The notes under the pieces were generated by a model. It saw nothing but the letters and a program-made list of their open reading frames with translations, did no database searches and was not told the origin of the DNA. From Pseudomonas crudilactis (GTDB lineage: Bacteria; Pseudomonadota; Gammaproteobacteria; Pseudomonadales; Pseudomonadaceae), in contig NZ_WXVV01000001.1 in NCBI RefSeq assembly GCF_013433315.1, positions 248,001 through 312,000 on the forward strand: 64,000 nt of DNA, in the 5' to 3' direction. The position numbers were made by a program, and so were the translations under genes. This document shows positions 53,196 through 62,788 of this stretch, piece after piece; the stretch's first letter is position 1, and the number at the start of each line of letters is the position of its first letter.

Positions 53196-53267
53196 AGTGC
53201 AAAAAAGTATCGATAAAAGTGCTAGGGATGATTTGTCAGCCCTGCGATTGAACGCTGTAATCAGTGC
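53196..53267 (+). promoter_or_regulatory. candidate MtlR half-sites upstream of mtlE
   Basis: AGTGC occurs at 53196-53200, 53218-53222 and 53263-53267, giving spacings of 22 and 45 bp, about two and four helical turns. AraC-type activators bind direct repeats spaced close to two turns. The first pair lies about 125-150 bp before the mtlE start. Confidence 0.35.
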
Positions 53268-53345
53268 ACATTCTTCCTGCACAGGAAGACACAAAAACAA
53301 TAACTGTCCTTCTGCCTCCCACCGGGTGCAGAAAAGGAGTGCACG

Positions 53346-54656
53346 ATGCAACCCACTGCAAAAGCTCTGCTTGCCCTCACCTGCATGACCCTCAGCAGCG
53401 TCAGCCTTGGCGCCCAGACCCTGACCATCGCCACCGTCAACAACAGCGACATGATCCGCATGCAAAAACTCTCGAAAACCTTCGAGGCCGAGCATCCGGA
53501 CATCAAGCTCAATTGGGTGGTGCTGGAAGAAAACGTTCTGCGCCAACGCCTGACCACCGACATCGCCACCCAGGGCGGTCAGTTCGACGTGTTGACCATC
53601 GGCATGTACGAAGCGGCACTGTGGGGCGCAAAGGGTTGGCTCGAACCGATGAAGGATCTGCCAGCCAGTTACGCCCTCGACGATGTGTTCCCGTCGGTGC
53701 GTGAAGGCCTGTCGGTCAAGGGTTCGCTGTACGCCCTGCCGTTCTACGCGGAAAGCTCGATCACTTATTACCGCACCGACCTGTTCAAGGATGCCGGCCT
53801 GACCATGCCCGAGCGTCCGACCTGGGAACAGATCGCCGGCTTCGCCGAAAAACTCACCCACAAAGACAAAGAGCAGTACGGCATCTGCCTGCGCGGCAAG
53901 GCCGGTTGGGGCGAGAACATGGCGCTGATTACTACGGTCGCCAACGCCTATGGCGCGCGCTGGTTCGATGAGCAGTGGAAACCGGAGTTCAGCGGCCCCG
54001 AGTGGAAAAACGCGCTGAACTTCTACGTCGACACCATGAAGAAATCCGGGCCGCCGGGCGCCTCCAGCAACGGTTTCAACGAGAACCTTGCGCTGTTCAA
54101 CAGTGGCAAATGCGCGATGTGGGTCGATGCCAGCGTTGCCGGTTCGTTCGTTACCGACAAGACCCAAAGCAAGGTCGCCGATCACGTCGGCTTCACTTTT
54201 GCCCCGCATCAGGTCACTGATAAAGGTTCGGCCTGGCTGTACTCGTGGGCGCTGGCGATTCCGACCAGTTCCAAAGCCAAAGACGCAGCGAAAGAGTTCA
54301 GCGCCTGGGCGACCTCCAAAGAGTACGGCGAGCTAGTGGCGAAGACTGACGGCATCGCCAACGTACCGCCGGGGACTCGCGCCTCAACTTACAGCGACGC
54401 CTACATGAGCGCGGCGCCTTTCGCCAAGGTCACGCTGGAATCGTTGAAAACGGCTGACCCGAGCAAACCGACGATGAAACCGGTGCCGTACATCGGCATT
54501 CAACTGGTGACCATTCCCGAATTCCAGGCCGTGGGTACGCAAGTGGGCAAGCTGTTCTCGGCGGCGCTGATCGGCCAGACCACGGTGGATCAAGCTTTGG
54601 CTGCTGCGCAGCAAACCACTGAACGCGAGATGAAGCGCGCCGGTTATCCCAAGTAA
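53346..54656 (+). CDS. mtlE: MtlE, polyol ABC transporter substrate-binding protein
   Basis: A 436-residue periplasmic binding protein of the family 1 (sugar/polyol) type. The signal peptide is KALLALTCMTLSSVSLGAQ, after which the mature protein starts TLTIATVNN. Typical lobes follow: FEAEHPDIKLNWVVLEENV, FDVLTIGMYEAALWGAKGWL, YALPFYAESSITYYRTDLFKDAGL and ALFNSGKCAMWVDASVAGSF. It delivers mannitol, glucitol or arabitol to MtlFG. AAGGAG lies seven bases before the ATG. First structural gene of the mtl operon, under MtlR. Confidence 0.92.
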   Translation: MQPTAKALLALTCMTLSSVSLGAQTLTIATVNNSDMIRMQKLSKTFEAEHPDIKLNWVVLEENVLRQRLTTDIATQGGQFDVLTIGMYEAALWGAKGWLEPMKDLPASYALDDVFPSVREGLSVKGSLYALPFYAESSITYYRTDLFKDAGLTMPERPTWEQIAGFAEKLTHKDKEQYGICLRGKAGWGENMALITTVANAYGARWFDEQWKPEFSGPEWKNALNFYVDTMKKSGPPGASSNGFNENLALFNSGKCAMWVDASVAGSFVTDKTQSKVADHVGFTFAPHQVTDKGSAWLYSWALAIPTSSKAKDAAKEFSAWATSKEYGELVAKTDGIANVPPGTRASTYSDAYMSAAPFAKVTLESLKTADPSKPTMKPVPYIGIQLVTIPEFQAVGTQVGKLFSAALIGQTTVDQALAAAQQTTEREMKRAGYPK

Positions 54657-54717
54657 CCCGCACAGCTCACTCCTACATTAGATCTCCATAGGTCTGTATG
54701 ACTCGGTTGTGATCACC

Positions 54718-55644
54718 ATGAATACTTCAACTGCCAAAGCCCACATCGACCTGTCGCAGCCTGCGCGCAAGGTCCGCGTACGCAATCCCGGCTGGTTTCT
54801 GGTCAGCCCTTCGGTGGCCCTGTTGCTGCTGTGGATGATCGTGCCGCTGGGCATGACCATTTACTTTTCGATGATCCGCTACAACCTGCTCTACCCCGGT
54901 GAAAACGAGTTCGTCGGGCTGGAGAACTTCACCTATTTCCTCACCGACTCGGGCTTCATGCCCGGCGCCACCAATACACTGCTGCTGGTCGGTAGCGTGT
55001 TGCTGATCAGTGTGGTGTTGGGCGTGTTGATCAGCGCATTGCTGGAGGCCAGTGAATTTCTCGGTCGCGGCGTCGTCCGGGTCATGCTGATTTCGCCGTT
55101 CTTCATCATGCCCACGGTCGGTGCGCTGATCTGGAAGAACCTGATTTTCCACCCGGTCTCGGGGATCCTCGCTTACGTCTGGAAGCTGTTCGGCGCGCAA
55201 CCGGTGGACTGGCTCGCGCACTACCCGCTGCTGTCGATCATCATCATTGTTTCGTGGCAGTGGCTGCCCTTCGCCATCCTGATCCTGATGACCGCGATGC
55301 AGTCCCTCGACCAGGAACAGAAAGAAGCCGCGCGCCTCGACGGTGCGGGACCGATCGCGATCTTCTGGCACCTGACCCTGCCGCATCTGGCGCGACCAAT
55401 TGCCGTGGTGGTAATGATCGAAACGATCTTCCTGCTGTCGGTGTTCGCCGAGATTTTCACCACCACCAACGGCGGCCCCGGCTACGCCTCAACCAACCTC
55501 GCTTATCTCATCTACAACCAGGCGCTGGTGCAGTTCGACGTCGGCATGGCCTCGGCCGGCGGCTTGATTGCCGTGGTCATCGCCAACATCGCCGCGATCA
55601 TTCTGGTGCGGATGATCGGCAAAAACCTGACTGACAAAGCCTGA
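54718..55644 (+). CDS. mtlF: MtlF, polyol ABC transporter permease
   Basis: A 308-residue inner-membrane permease of the MalF type with about six helices, the first at about 24-46 (GWFLVSPSVALLLLWMIVPLG). The ABC-contacting EAA loop is EQKEAARLDGAGPIAIFWHLTLP (about 203-225). It pairs with MtlG and the ATPase MtlK. The ATG at 54718 is preferred to the GTG at 54709; neither has a strong ribosome site. A short REP-like tail (CTCACTCCTACA) lies in the gap after mtlE. Confidence 0.9.
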   Translation: MNTSTAKAHIDLSQPARKVRVRNPGWFLVSPSVALLLLWMIVPLGMTIYFSMIRYNLLYPGENEFVGLENFTYFLTDSGFMPGATNTLLLVGSVLLISVVLGVLISALLEASEFLGRGVVRVMLISPFFIMPTVGALIWKNLIFHPVSGILAYVWKLFGAQPVDWLAHYPLLSIIIIVSWQWLPFAILILMTAMQSLDQEQKEAARLDGAGPIAIFWHLTLPHLARPIAVVVMIETIFLLSVFAEIFTTTNGGPGYASTNLAYLIYNQALVQFDVGMASAGGLIAVVIANIAAIILVRMIGKNLTDKA

Positions 55645-55652
55645 GGCCTGCC

Positions 55653-56483
55653 ATGACTCTCCAACAATCCCGCCGGCTGCAAAGCCTGCTGCTCGGCACC
55701 CTGGCCTGGGCCATCGCGATCGTGATTTTCTTCCCGATCTTCTGGATGGTGATGACCAGTTTCAAAACCGAAATCGACGCGTTCGCCACGCCGCCGCAGT
55801 TCATCTTCACGCCGACGCTGGAGAACTACCTGCACATCAACGAGCGCAGCGACTACTTCAGCTTCGCCTGGAACTCGGTGGTGATTTCCTTCAGCGCCAC
55901 GGCCCTGTGCCTGTTGATCGCTGTGCCGGCGGCCTACTCGATGGCGTTCTACGAAACCCAGCGCACCAAAGGCACGTTGCTATGGATGCTCTCGACCAAA
56001 ATGCTGCCGCCGGTGGGCGTGCTGATGCCGATCTACCTGTTGGCGAAGAGCTTCGGCCTGCTCGACACGCGCATCGCACTGATCGTGATCTACACGCTGA
56101 TCAACCTGCCGATCGTGGTCTGGATGGTTTACACCTACTTCAAGGACATCCCCAAAGACATCCTCGAAGCCGCCCGTCTCGACGGCGCCACGCTGTGGCA
56201 GGAAATGGTCCGCGTGCTGCTGCCGATCGCCAAGGGCGGCCTCGCCTCGACCGTACTGCTGTCGCTGATTCTGTGCTGGAACGAGGCATTCTGGTCGCTG
56301 AACCTGACCTCGTCGAAAGCCGCGCCACTGACCGCGCTGATCGCCTCTTATTCGAGCCCCGAAGGCTTGTTCTGGGCCAAGTTGTCGGCGGTGTCGACCC
56401 TGGCGTGTGCGCCGATTCTGATCTTCGGCTGGATCAGCCAGAAGCAACTGGTGCGCGGCCTCTCGTTCGGCGCCGTGAAATGA
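55653..56483 (+). CDS. mtlG: MtlG, polyol ABC transporter permease
   Basis: A 276-residue MalG-type permease with about six helices (first LLLGTLAWAIAIVIFFPIFWMVM) and the EAA loop DILEAARLDGATLWQEMVRVLLP at about 169-191. It starts eight bases after mtlF with TGAGG as ribosome site. Together with MtlF it forms the membrane channel for polyol uptake. A REP pair separates it from mtlK, which is unusual inside an operon. Confidence 0.9.
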   Translation: MTLQQSRRLQSLLLGTLAWAIAIVIFFPIFWMVMTSFKTEIDAFATPPQFIFTPTLENYLHINERSDYFSFAWNSVVISFSATALCLLIAVPAAYSMAFYETQRTKGTLLWMLSTKMLPPVGVLMPIYLLAKSFGLLDTRIALIVIYTLINLPIVVWMVYTYFKDIPKDILEAARLDGATLWQEMVRVLLPIAKGGLASTVLLSLILCWNEAFWSLNLTSSKAAPLTALIASYSSPEGLFWAKLSAVSTLACAPILIFGWISQKQLVRGLSFGAVK

Positions 56484-56507
56484 AGATCCCGAATCCAACC
56501 CTATCCC

Positions 56508-56599
56508 CTGTGGGAGCGAGCCTGCTCGCGAAAGCGGAGTGTCATTCAACCCTGATGTCGACTGACACGGCCCCTTCGCGAGCAGGCTCGCTCCCACAG
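56508..56599. repeat. REPIN inside the mtl operon, mtlG-mtlK gap
   Basis: Two perfectly complementary 25-bp arms (56508-56532 and 56575-56599) with core GAGCCTGCTCGCGA, type TGTGGGAGCGAG rather than TGTAGGAGTGAG. It lies in the 165-bp gap and could change the ratio of downstream to upstream message. Confidence 0.9.
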
Positions 56600-56648
56600 A
56601 AAAGCCGATCTGGTTTAACCCAATAATAAATTGCGGAGGCCCATCATC

Positions 56649-57752
<1,104 letters not shown>

Positions 57753-57767
57753 TTTCGAGAACTCCCG

Positions 57768-59240
57768 ATGAAACTCAACCAACAGAATCTCCATCGTCTG
57801 GCCGCCGAAGTGCAACTGCCGGGCTACAACCTTAGCGACACGCGCCAAGGCATTGCGCACATCGGCGTCGGCGGCTTTCATCGCGCGCATCAGGCGTATT
57901 ACACCGATGCCCTGATGAATACCGGTGAAGCACTGGACTGGGCGATTTGCGGTGTCGGCTTGCGTGCCGAAGACCGCCGCGCCCGTGACGATCTCAAGGA
58001 ACAGGATTACCTGTTCACCCTGTTCGAACTCGGCGACAGCGACGACACCGAAGTCCGCGTGATTGGCGCGATTCGCGACATGCTGCTGGCCGAGGACGGC
58101 GCTCAGGCGTTGATCGACAAACTCGCCGATCCGCAAATCCGCATCGTCTCGCTGACCATCACCGAGGGTGGTTATTGCATCGACGACAGCAACGGCGAAT
58201 TCATGGCGCACTTGCCGCAGATTCAGCATGATCTGGCCCACCCGGAAAAGCCGAAAACCGTGTTTGGTTTCTTGTGTGCAGCCTTGGAAAAACGCCGGGC
58301 GGCAGGTACCCCGGCGTTTACCGTGATGTCCTGCGATAACCTGCCGCACAACGGCGCCGTGACGCGCAAGGCCCTGCTGGCGTTTGCCACACTGCGCGAT
58401 AGCAATCTGTGTAGCTGGATCGACGCCAACGTCAGTTTCCCCAACGCCATGGTCGACCGCATCACGCCGATGACCAGCACTGCGCATCGCTTGCAACTGG
58501 CGGACAAACACGGCGTCGACGATGCCTGGCCAGTGGTCTGCGAGCCGTTCGTGCAGTGGGTGCTGGAGGACAAATTCGTCAACGGTCGCCCGGCCTGGGA
58601 AAAGGTTGGCGTGCAGTTCACCGACGATGTCTCCCCCTATGAAGAGATGAAGATCAAACTGCTCAACGGCAGCCATCTGGCGCTGACCTATCTGGGCTTT
58701 TTGAAGGGCTACCGGTTTGTGCACGAAACCATGAACGATCCGCTGTTCGTGCGTTACATGCGCGCCTATATGGATCTCGACGTGACCCCACAACTGGCGC
58801 CGGTGCCGGGTATTGATCTGACCGATTACAAAAATACGCTGGTGGCGCGCTTCTCCAATCAGGCGATTGCCGATCAGTTGGAGCGGGTGTGTTCGGACGG
58901 TTCGTCGAAGTTTCCCAAGTTCACCATTCCTACCATCAACCGCTTGATTGCTGATGGGCAGGAGACTAAGCGTGCGGCGTTGGTGGTGGCGGCCTGGGCG
59001 TTGTACTTGAAGGGTGTGGATGAGAATGGTGATACCTATTCGATTCCTGATCCACGCGCGGCGTTTTTTCAGGCGTTGGTGGCGGATGATGCTTTAATCA
59101 CGCAGCGGTTGTTGGCGGTTGAGGAGATTTTCGGCACGGCGATACCGCGGTCGGCGGAGTTTGTCGCGGCGTTTGAGTGGTGCTGTAACAGCTTGCGCGA
59201 GGATGGTGTGACGCGGACTTTGCAGCGGATTCTGGATTGA
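57768..59240 (+). CDS. mtlD: MtlD, mannitol 2-dehydrogenase
   Basis: A 490-residue polyol-specific long-chain dehydrogenase oxidising D-mannitol to D-fructose (and D-arabitol to D-xylulose) with NAD. The nucleotide-binding start is GIAHIGVGGFHRAH (28-41). The catalytic residues known for the P. fluorescens enzyme, Lys295, Asn300 and His303, fall at exactly those numbers here, in KIKLLNGSH. Length and numbering therefore agree with the characterised enzyme. It begins 15 bases after mtlK. Its products are phosphorylated by MtlY and MtlZ downstream. Confidence 0.95.
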   Translation: MKLNQQNLHRLAAEVQLPGYNLSDTRQGIAHIGVGGFHRAHQAYYTDALMNTGEALDWAICGVGLRAEDRRARDDLKEQDYLFTLFELGDSDDTEVRVIGAIRDMLLAEDGAQALIDKLADPQIRIVSLTITEGGYCIDDSNGEFMAHLPQIQHDLAHPEKPKTVFGFLCAALEKRRAAGTPAFTVMSCDNLPHNGAVTRKALLAFATLRDSNLCSWIDANVSFPNAMVDRITPMTSTAHRLQLADKHGVDDAWPVVCEPFVQWVLEDKFVNGRPAWEKVGVQFTDDVSPYEEMKIKLLNGSHLALTYLGFLKGYRFVHETMNDPLFVRYMRAYMDLDVTPQLAPVPGIDLTDYKNTLVARFSNQAIADQLERVCSDGSSKFPKFTIPTINRLIADGQETKRAALVVAAWALYLKGVDENGDTYSIPDPRAAFFQALVADDALITQRLLAVEEIFGTAIPRSAEFVAAFEWCCNSLREDGVTRTLQRILD

Positions 59241-59243
59241 AAA

Positions 59244-59492
59244 GCCCCTCACCCTAGCCCTCTCCCGGAGGGAGAGGGAACTGACCGAGTGGTTTGTGCA
59301 AGTTACATCGACCTGAAAATCCGGAGTCGAACTCAGGTTTTGAACAGCCCCTGATTTAGAGAACCGGAGTTGAACTCAGGTTTTGAACAGCCCCGGTTTG
59401 AGAGAACCGGAGTCGAACTCAGCTTTTGAACAGCCCCCCGATCAGCTCCCTTCCCCCTCGCCCCCTTGGGGGAGAGGGCTGGGGTGAGGGGG
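59244..59492. repeat. inverted-repeat-bounded cassette with tandem repeats
   Basis: The mtlD-mtlY gap is bounded by near-complementary 23-bp arms (59244-59266 and 59470-59492, core CCCTCACCC/GGGTGAGGG). The left arm itself forms a hairpin with 59270-59278. Between them lie 43-bp tandem repeats. It resembles a small non-coding mobile repeat inserted in the operon. Confidence 0.65.
59321..59440. repeat. 43-bp direct tandem repeats, 2.8 copies
   Basis: Copies start at 59321, 59364 and 59407 with exact 43-bp period. Each has CCGGAGTCGAACTCAG (one T for C in copy 2), then TTTTGAACAGCCCC, then a more variable tail. The third copy is incomplete. Confidence 0.85.
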
Positions 59493-59530
59493 TAAGCTCT
59501 TGATCTTCACCACACCCGAGTGGTTCAAAC

Positions 59531-61027
59531 ATGACAACACAACAACTGTTCCTAGGCATCGACTGCGGCACTCAAGGCACCAAAGCCATCATCCTCGACG
59601 CCGCCAGCGGTCAGGTTCTCGGCCAGGGGGCCGCCGCACACACGATGATCAGCGGCGCCAACGGCCGTCGCGAGCAAGACACCCAGCAATGGCTGGAAGC
59701 CTTCACCCTCGCCACTAGCCGCGCATTGCTCGCGGCGAATGTCGATGGCCAGTCGATCCTCGGCATCGGCGTCTCCGGCCAGCAACATGGTCTGGTCCTG
59801 CTCGATGATCAAGGTGAAGTCCTGCGCCCGGCCAAGCTCTGGTGCGACACCGAAACCAGCGCCGAGAACGACCGCCTACTCACTCATCTGGGCGGTGAAA
59901 AAGGCTCGCTGGAACGCCTCGGCGTGGTTATCGCACCTGGCTACACCGTGTCGAAACTGCTCTGGACCAAAGAGCAGCACCCCGTGGTCTTTTCGCGCAT
60001 CGCACGCATTCTGCTGCCCCACGACTACCTGAACTTCTGGCTCACCGGCCGCGCCTGCAGCGAATACGGCGACGCCTCCGGCACCGGCTATTTCAACGTG
60101 CGCACCCGCCAATGGGACTTGCAACTGCTGCGCGACATCGACGCCAGCGGGCGCCTGCAAGCCGCATTGCCTGAGCTGATCGATGCGCATCAAAGCGTCG
60201 GCACCATTCTCCCGGCCATCGCCGAACACCTCGGCATCAATCCCGACGCGCTGGTATCTAGCGGTGGCGGCGACAACATGATGGGCGCCATCGGCACCGG
60301 CAATATTCAGCCCGGTGCGATCACCATGAGCCTCGGTTCCTCTGGCACGGTGTACGCCTATTCCGAGGTGCCGAAAGTCAGCCCGGACGCCTCGGTCGCG
60401 ACCTTCTGCTCTTCCAGCGGCGGATGGTTGCCACTGATCTGCACCATGAACCTGACCAACGCCACCGGCGCGATTCGCGAGTTGTTCAACCTCGATCTGC
60501 AGCAGTTCAACGACCTCGTCGCCGAGGCTCCCATCGGCGCCGACGGCGTGAGCATGCTGCCGTTTCTCAACGGCGAACGCGTCCCCGCCCTGCCCCATGC
60601 CACCGGCAGTCTGCACGGCTTGACCCTGGATAACCTGACCCAGGCCAATCTGTGCCGCGCCGCCGTCGAAGGCACCACCTTCGGTTTGCGCTACGGGCTG
60701 GATTTGCTCCGCCACAATGGTTTACAAAGCCGCAGCATTTGCCTGATCGGCGGCGGATCGAAAAGCGCGGTGTGGCGGCAGATCGTCGCCGACATCATGA
60801 ACACCCCGGTGATCTGCACCGAACAAAGCGAAGCTGCCGCCCTCGGCGCAGCGATTCAAGCGGCGTGGTGCAAATCCTGGTCGAACGGCCACGAAGACAC
60901 CCTCGCCGATCTGTGCCAGCGCTGCGTGAAACTCGATTCAAGCAGTGAAACCCTGCCGATTGCCGCCAACGTCGCGGCGTTCCAGCAGGCCTATGAACGC
61001 TATCAACAGCATGTCGCAACCCTATAA
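59531..61027 (+). CDS. mtlY: MtlY, xylulokinase
   Basis: A 498-residue FGGY-family sugar kinase that phosphorylates D-xylulose, the product of arabitol oxidation. The N-terminal phosphate-1 motif is FLGIDCGTQGTKAII, followed by GVSGQQHGLVLLD and WCDTETSAEND; the C-terminal ATP-binding part has MSLGSSGTVYAYS and ICLIGGGSKSAVWRQIVADIM. Length agrees with xylulokinases. It follows mtlD after a repeat-filled gap of 290 bp and precedes mtlZ by 13 bases. Confidence 0.93.
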   Translation: MTTQQLFLGIDCGTQGTKAIILDAASGQVLGQGAAAHTMISGANGRREQDTQQWLEAFTLATSRALLAANVDGQSILGIGVSGQQHGLVLLDDQGEVLRPAKLWCDTETSAENDRLLTHLGGEKGSLERLGVVIAPGYTVSKLLWTKEQHPVVFSRIARILLPHDYLNFWLTGRACSEYGDASGTGYFNVRTRQWDLQLLRDIDASGRLQAALPELIDAHQSVGTILPAIAEHLGINPDALVSSGGGDNMMGAIGTGNIQPGAITMSLGSSGTVYAYSEVPKVSPDASVATFCSSSGGWLPLICTMNLTNATGAIRELFNLDLQQFNDLVAEAPIGADGVSMLPFLNGERVPALPHATGSLHGLTLDNLTQANLCRAAVEGTTFGLRYGLDLLRHNGLQSRSICLIGGGSKSAVWRQIVADIMNTPVICTEQSEAAALGAAIQAAWCKSWSNGHEDTLADLCQRCVKLDSSSETLPIAANVAAFQQAYERYQQHVATL

Positions 61028-61040
61028 AGAGCAAACAATT

Positions 61041-61979
61041 ATGTATTTGGTGTGTGGCGAAGCCCTGTTTGATTTTTTCAGTGAAGACGACGCCAGCGGT
61101 CTGGCTTCGAAAGTGAACTTCAAGGCGATTGCCGGCGGCTCGCCGTTCAACGTCGCCGTGGGTTTGCGCCGTCTGGGCGTGGACTCGGCCTTGTTTGGCG
61201 GGCTGTCCACCGACTACCTCGGCCGCCGCTTGCAGCGAGTGCTGCAGGACGAAGGTGTGCGCCCGGACTACCTGGTAGATTTCGCCGCACCGACCACGCT
61301 GGCCATGGTCGCCGTCGGTGCCAATGGCTCGCCGCACTACAGCTTTCGCGGTGAAGGCTGTGCCGATCGGCAACTGAGCCTTGCGCATCTGCCGGCGCTG
61401 GGTCCTGAGGTGCGCGGCCTGCACATTGGCTCGTTCTCGCTGGTGGTGCAGCCGATCGGCGACACCCTGCTCGCACTGGTGCAGCGTGAAAGCGGCAAAC
61501 GCCTGATCACCCTCGACCCGAACGTACGCCTCAATCCCGAGCCGAACATCGACCTGTGGCGTGAGCGCATCGCCACGCTGGTACCACTGGCCGATCTGAT
61601 CAAGGTCAGCGACGAAGACCTGAGCCTGCTCTACCCCGAACAAGACCCGCAACGCGTGATCGAAGGCTGGCTCGAACATCGCTGCCAGATCGTCTTCCTC
61701 ACCCGTGGCGGCGATGGCGCTACTGTGTTCAGCCGCCAACACGGCACATGGTCAGTCCCGGCAGCCTCGATAAAGATTGCCGACACCGTTGGCGCCGGCG
61801 ACACCTTCCAGGCTGCGTTGATCACCTGGCTGACCGAGCACGGTCTGGATTCGGTTGAAGGCGTTCAGCAACTCGCTCGCGAGCAGATCGACGCCATGCT
61901 CAGGTTCGCCGTCCAAGCCGCCGCCCTGACCTGCAGCAAGACCGGTCCGGATCTGCCCTATCGTCACCAATTGAGCTGA
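61041..61979 (+). CDS. mtlZ: MtlZ, fructokinase (PfkB family)
   Basis: A 312-residue ribokinase-type kinase that phosphorylates the fructose made by MtlD. PfkB signature 1 lies in AGGSPFNVAVGLRRLG and signature 2, with the catalytic Asp, in DTVGAGDTFQAALITWL. The correct start is MYLVCGEALFDFF at 61041, with AAAGAG upstream; the longer open frame from 60945 overlaps mtlY and is not real. It is the last gene of the operon. Confidence 0.92.
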   Translation: MYLVCGEALFDFFSEDDASGLASKVNFKAIAGGSPFNVAVGLRRLGVDSALFGGLSTDYLGRRLQRVLQDEGVRPDYLVDFAAPTTLAMVAVGANGSPHYSFRGEGCADRQLSLAHLPALGPEVRGLHIGSFSLVVQPIGDTLLALVQRESGKRLITLDPNVRLNPEPNIDLWRERIATLVPLADLIKVSDEDLSLLYPEQDPQRVIEGWLEHRCQIVFLTRGGDGATVFSRQHGTWSVPAASIKIADTVGAGDTFQAALITWLTEHGLDSVEGVQQLAREQIDAMLRFAVQAAALTCSKTGPDLPYRHQLS

Positions 61980-62024
61980 GCGCGTAGACTGTCGGCCTTT
62001 TTGCGCACGACGGGATAACGGCTT

Positions 62025-62645
62025 TTGAATTACAGGCAGACGCTTGGACTACTGACACTGGCAACGCTACTGAGCGGGTGCGGCACCTCGCCGCCCCGTT
62101 CGCCGGAAGACATCTGCGAAATCTTCCGCGAGAAAAGCGACTGGTACGACGCTGCGCAAGTCACGCAAAAACGCTGGGGCGTGCCGATTCAAGTGCCCTT
62201 CGCGATCATGTATCAGGAATCCGGCTACCGCTACGACGCGAAGACTCCGCGCAAATACCTGCTGTGGGTGATCCCATGGGGTCGCGTCTCGACTGCCTCA
62301 GGTTATGCGCAAGCCAAAGATGAAGTCTGGGCCGATTACCAGAAAAGCACCGGCCGCAACTGGGCCGATCGCGAAGACTTCGACGACGCCATCGACTTTG
62401 TCGGCTGGTACATGGACAAGACCTATTCGATCAACGGCGTGTACAAGTACGACGCCTACAACCAATACCTCAACTACCACGAAGGCTGGGGCGGCTTCCG
62501 CAACAAGACTTACGCGAGCAAAGCCTGGCTGATGCCGACGGCGCGCAAAGTGCAGAATCGTTCGGATGTTTATGCGCGGCAATATGCCGGGTGCAAAGAG
62601 GATTTGAACCGAGGGTTCTGGAGCCGGTTCTGGCATTGGTTGTAG
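62025..62645 (+). CDS. lipoprotein with SLT-like lytic transglycosylase features
   Basis: A 206-residue protein with lipoprotein signal LGLLTLATLLSGCGTS. The mature part has WGVPIQVPFAIMYQESGYRYD, where the Glu of YQES matches the catalytic glutamate of SLT-type transglycosylases, and later YNQYLNYHEGWGGF, as in that fold's second half. The hydrolysis or cleavage of peptidoglycan is expected but the domain is divergent. The start is TTG at 62025 with a GGGAT-like site upstream; no ATG is available. It is 45 bp after mtlZ and probably an independent gene. Confidence 0.65.
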   Translation: MNYRQTLGLLTLATLLSGCGTSPPRSPEDICEIFREKSDWYDAAQVTQKRWGVPIQVPFAIMYQESGYRYDAKTPRKYLLWVIPWGRVSTASGYAQAKDEVWADYQKSTGRNWADREDFDDAIDFVGWYMDKTYSINGVYKYDAYNQYLNYHEGWGGFRNKTYASKAWLMPTARKVQNRSDVYARQYAGCKEDLNRGFWSRFWHWL

Positions 62646-62664
62646 CAGCAATTTCAAGGACCCC

Positions 62665-62757
62665 ATCGCGAGCAGGCTCACTCCTACATTTGATCGTCGT
62701 CGGACACAAAACCCGCGTCCACTGAAGATCCCCTGTAGGAGTGAGCCTGCTCGCGAT
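62665..62757. repeat. REP pair between lipoprotein and porin genes
   Basis: Complementary 24-bp arms (62665-62688 and 62734-62757), 45 bp apart, with cores GAGCAGGCTCAC and GTGAGCCTGCTC. The arms are in the opposite outer order from the other two pairs, so this is a tail-to-tail arrangement. It lies between converging genes. Confidence 0.88.
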
Positions 62758-62788
62758 AGCGTCCGATCAAGCACTACACATCCAAGAC

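Noticed and set aside
59321..59440. CRISPR array
   Set aside because: The repeats are contiguous 43-bp tandem copies, with no distinct spacers, and no cas genes are nearby.
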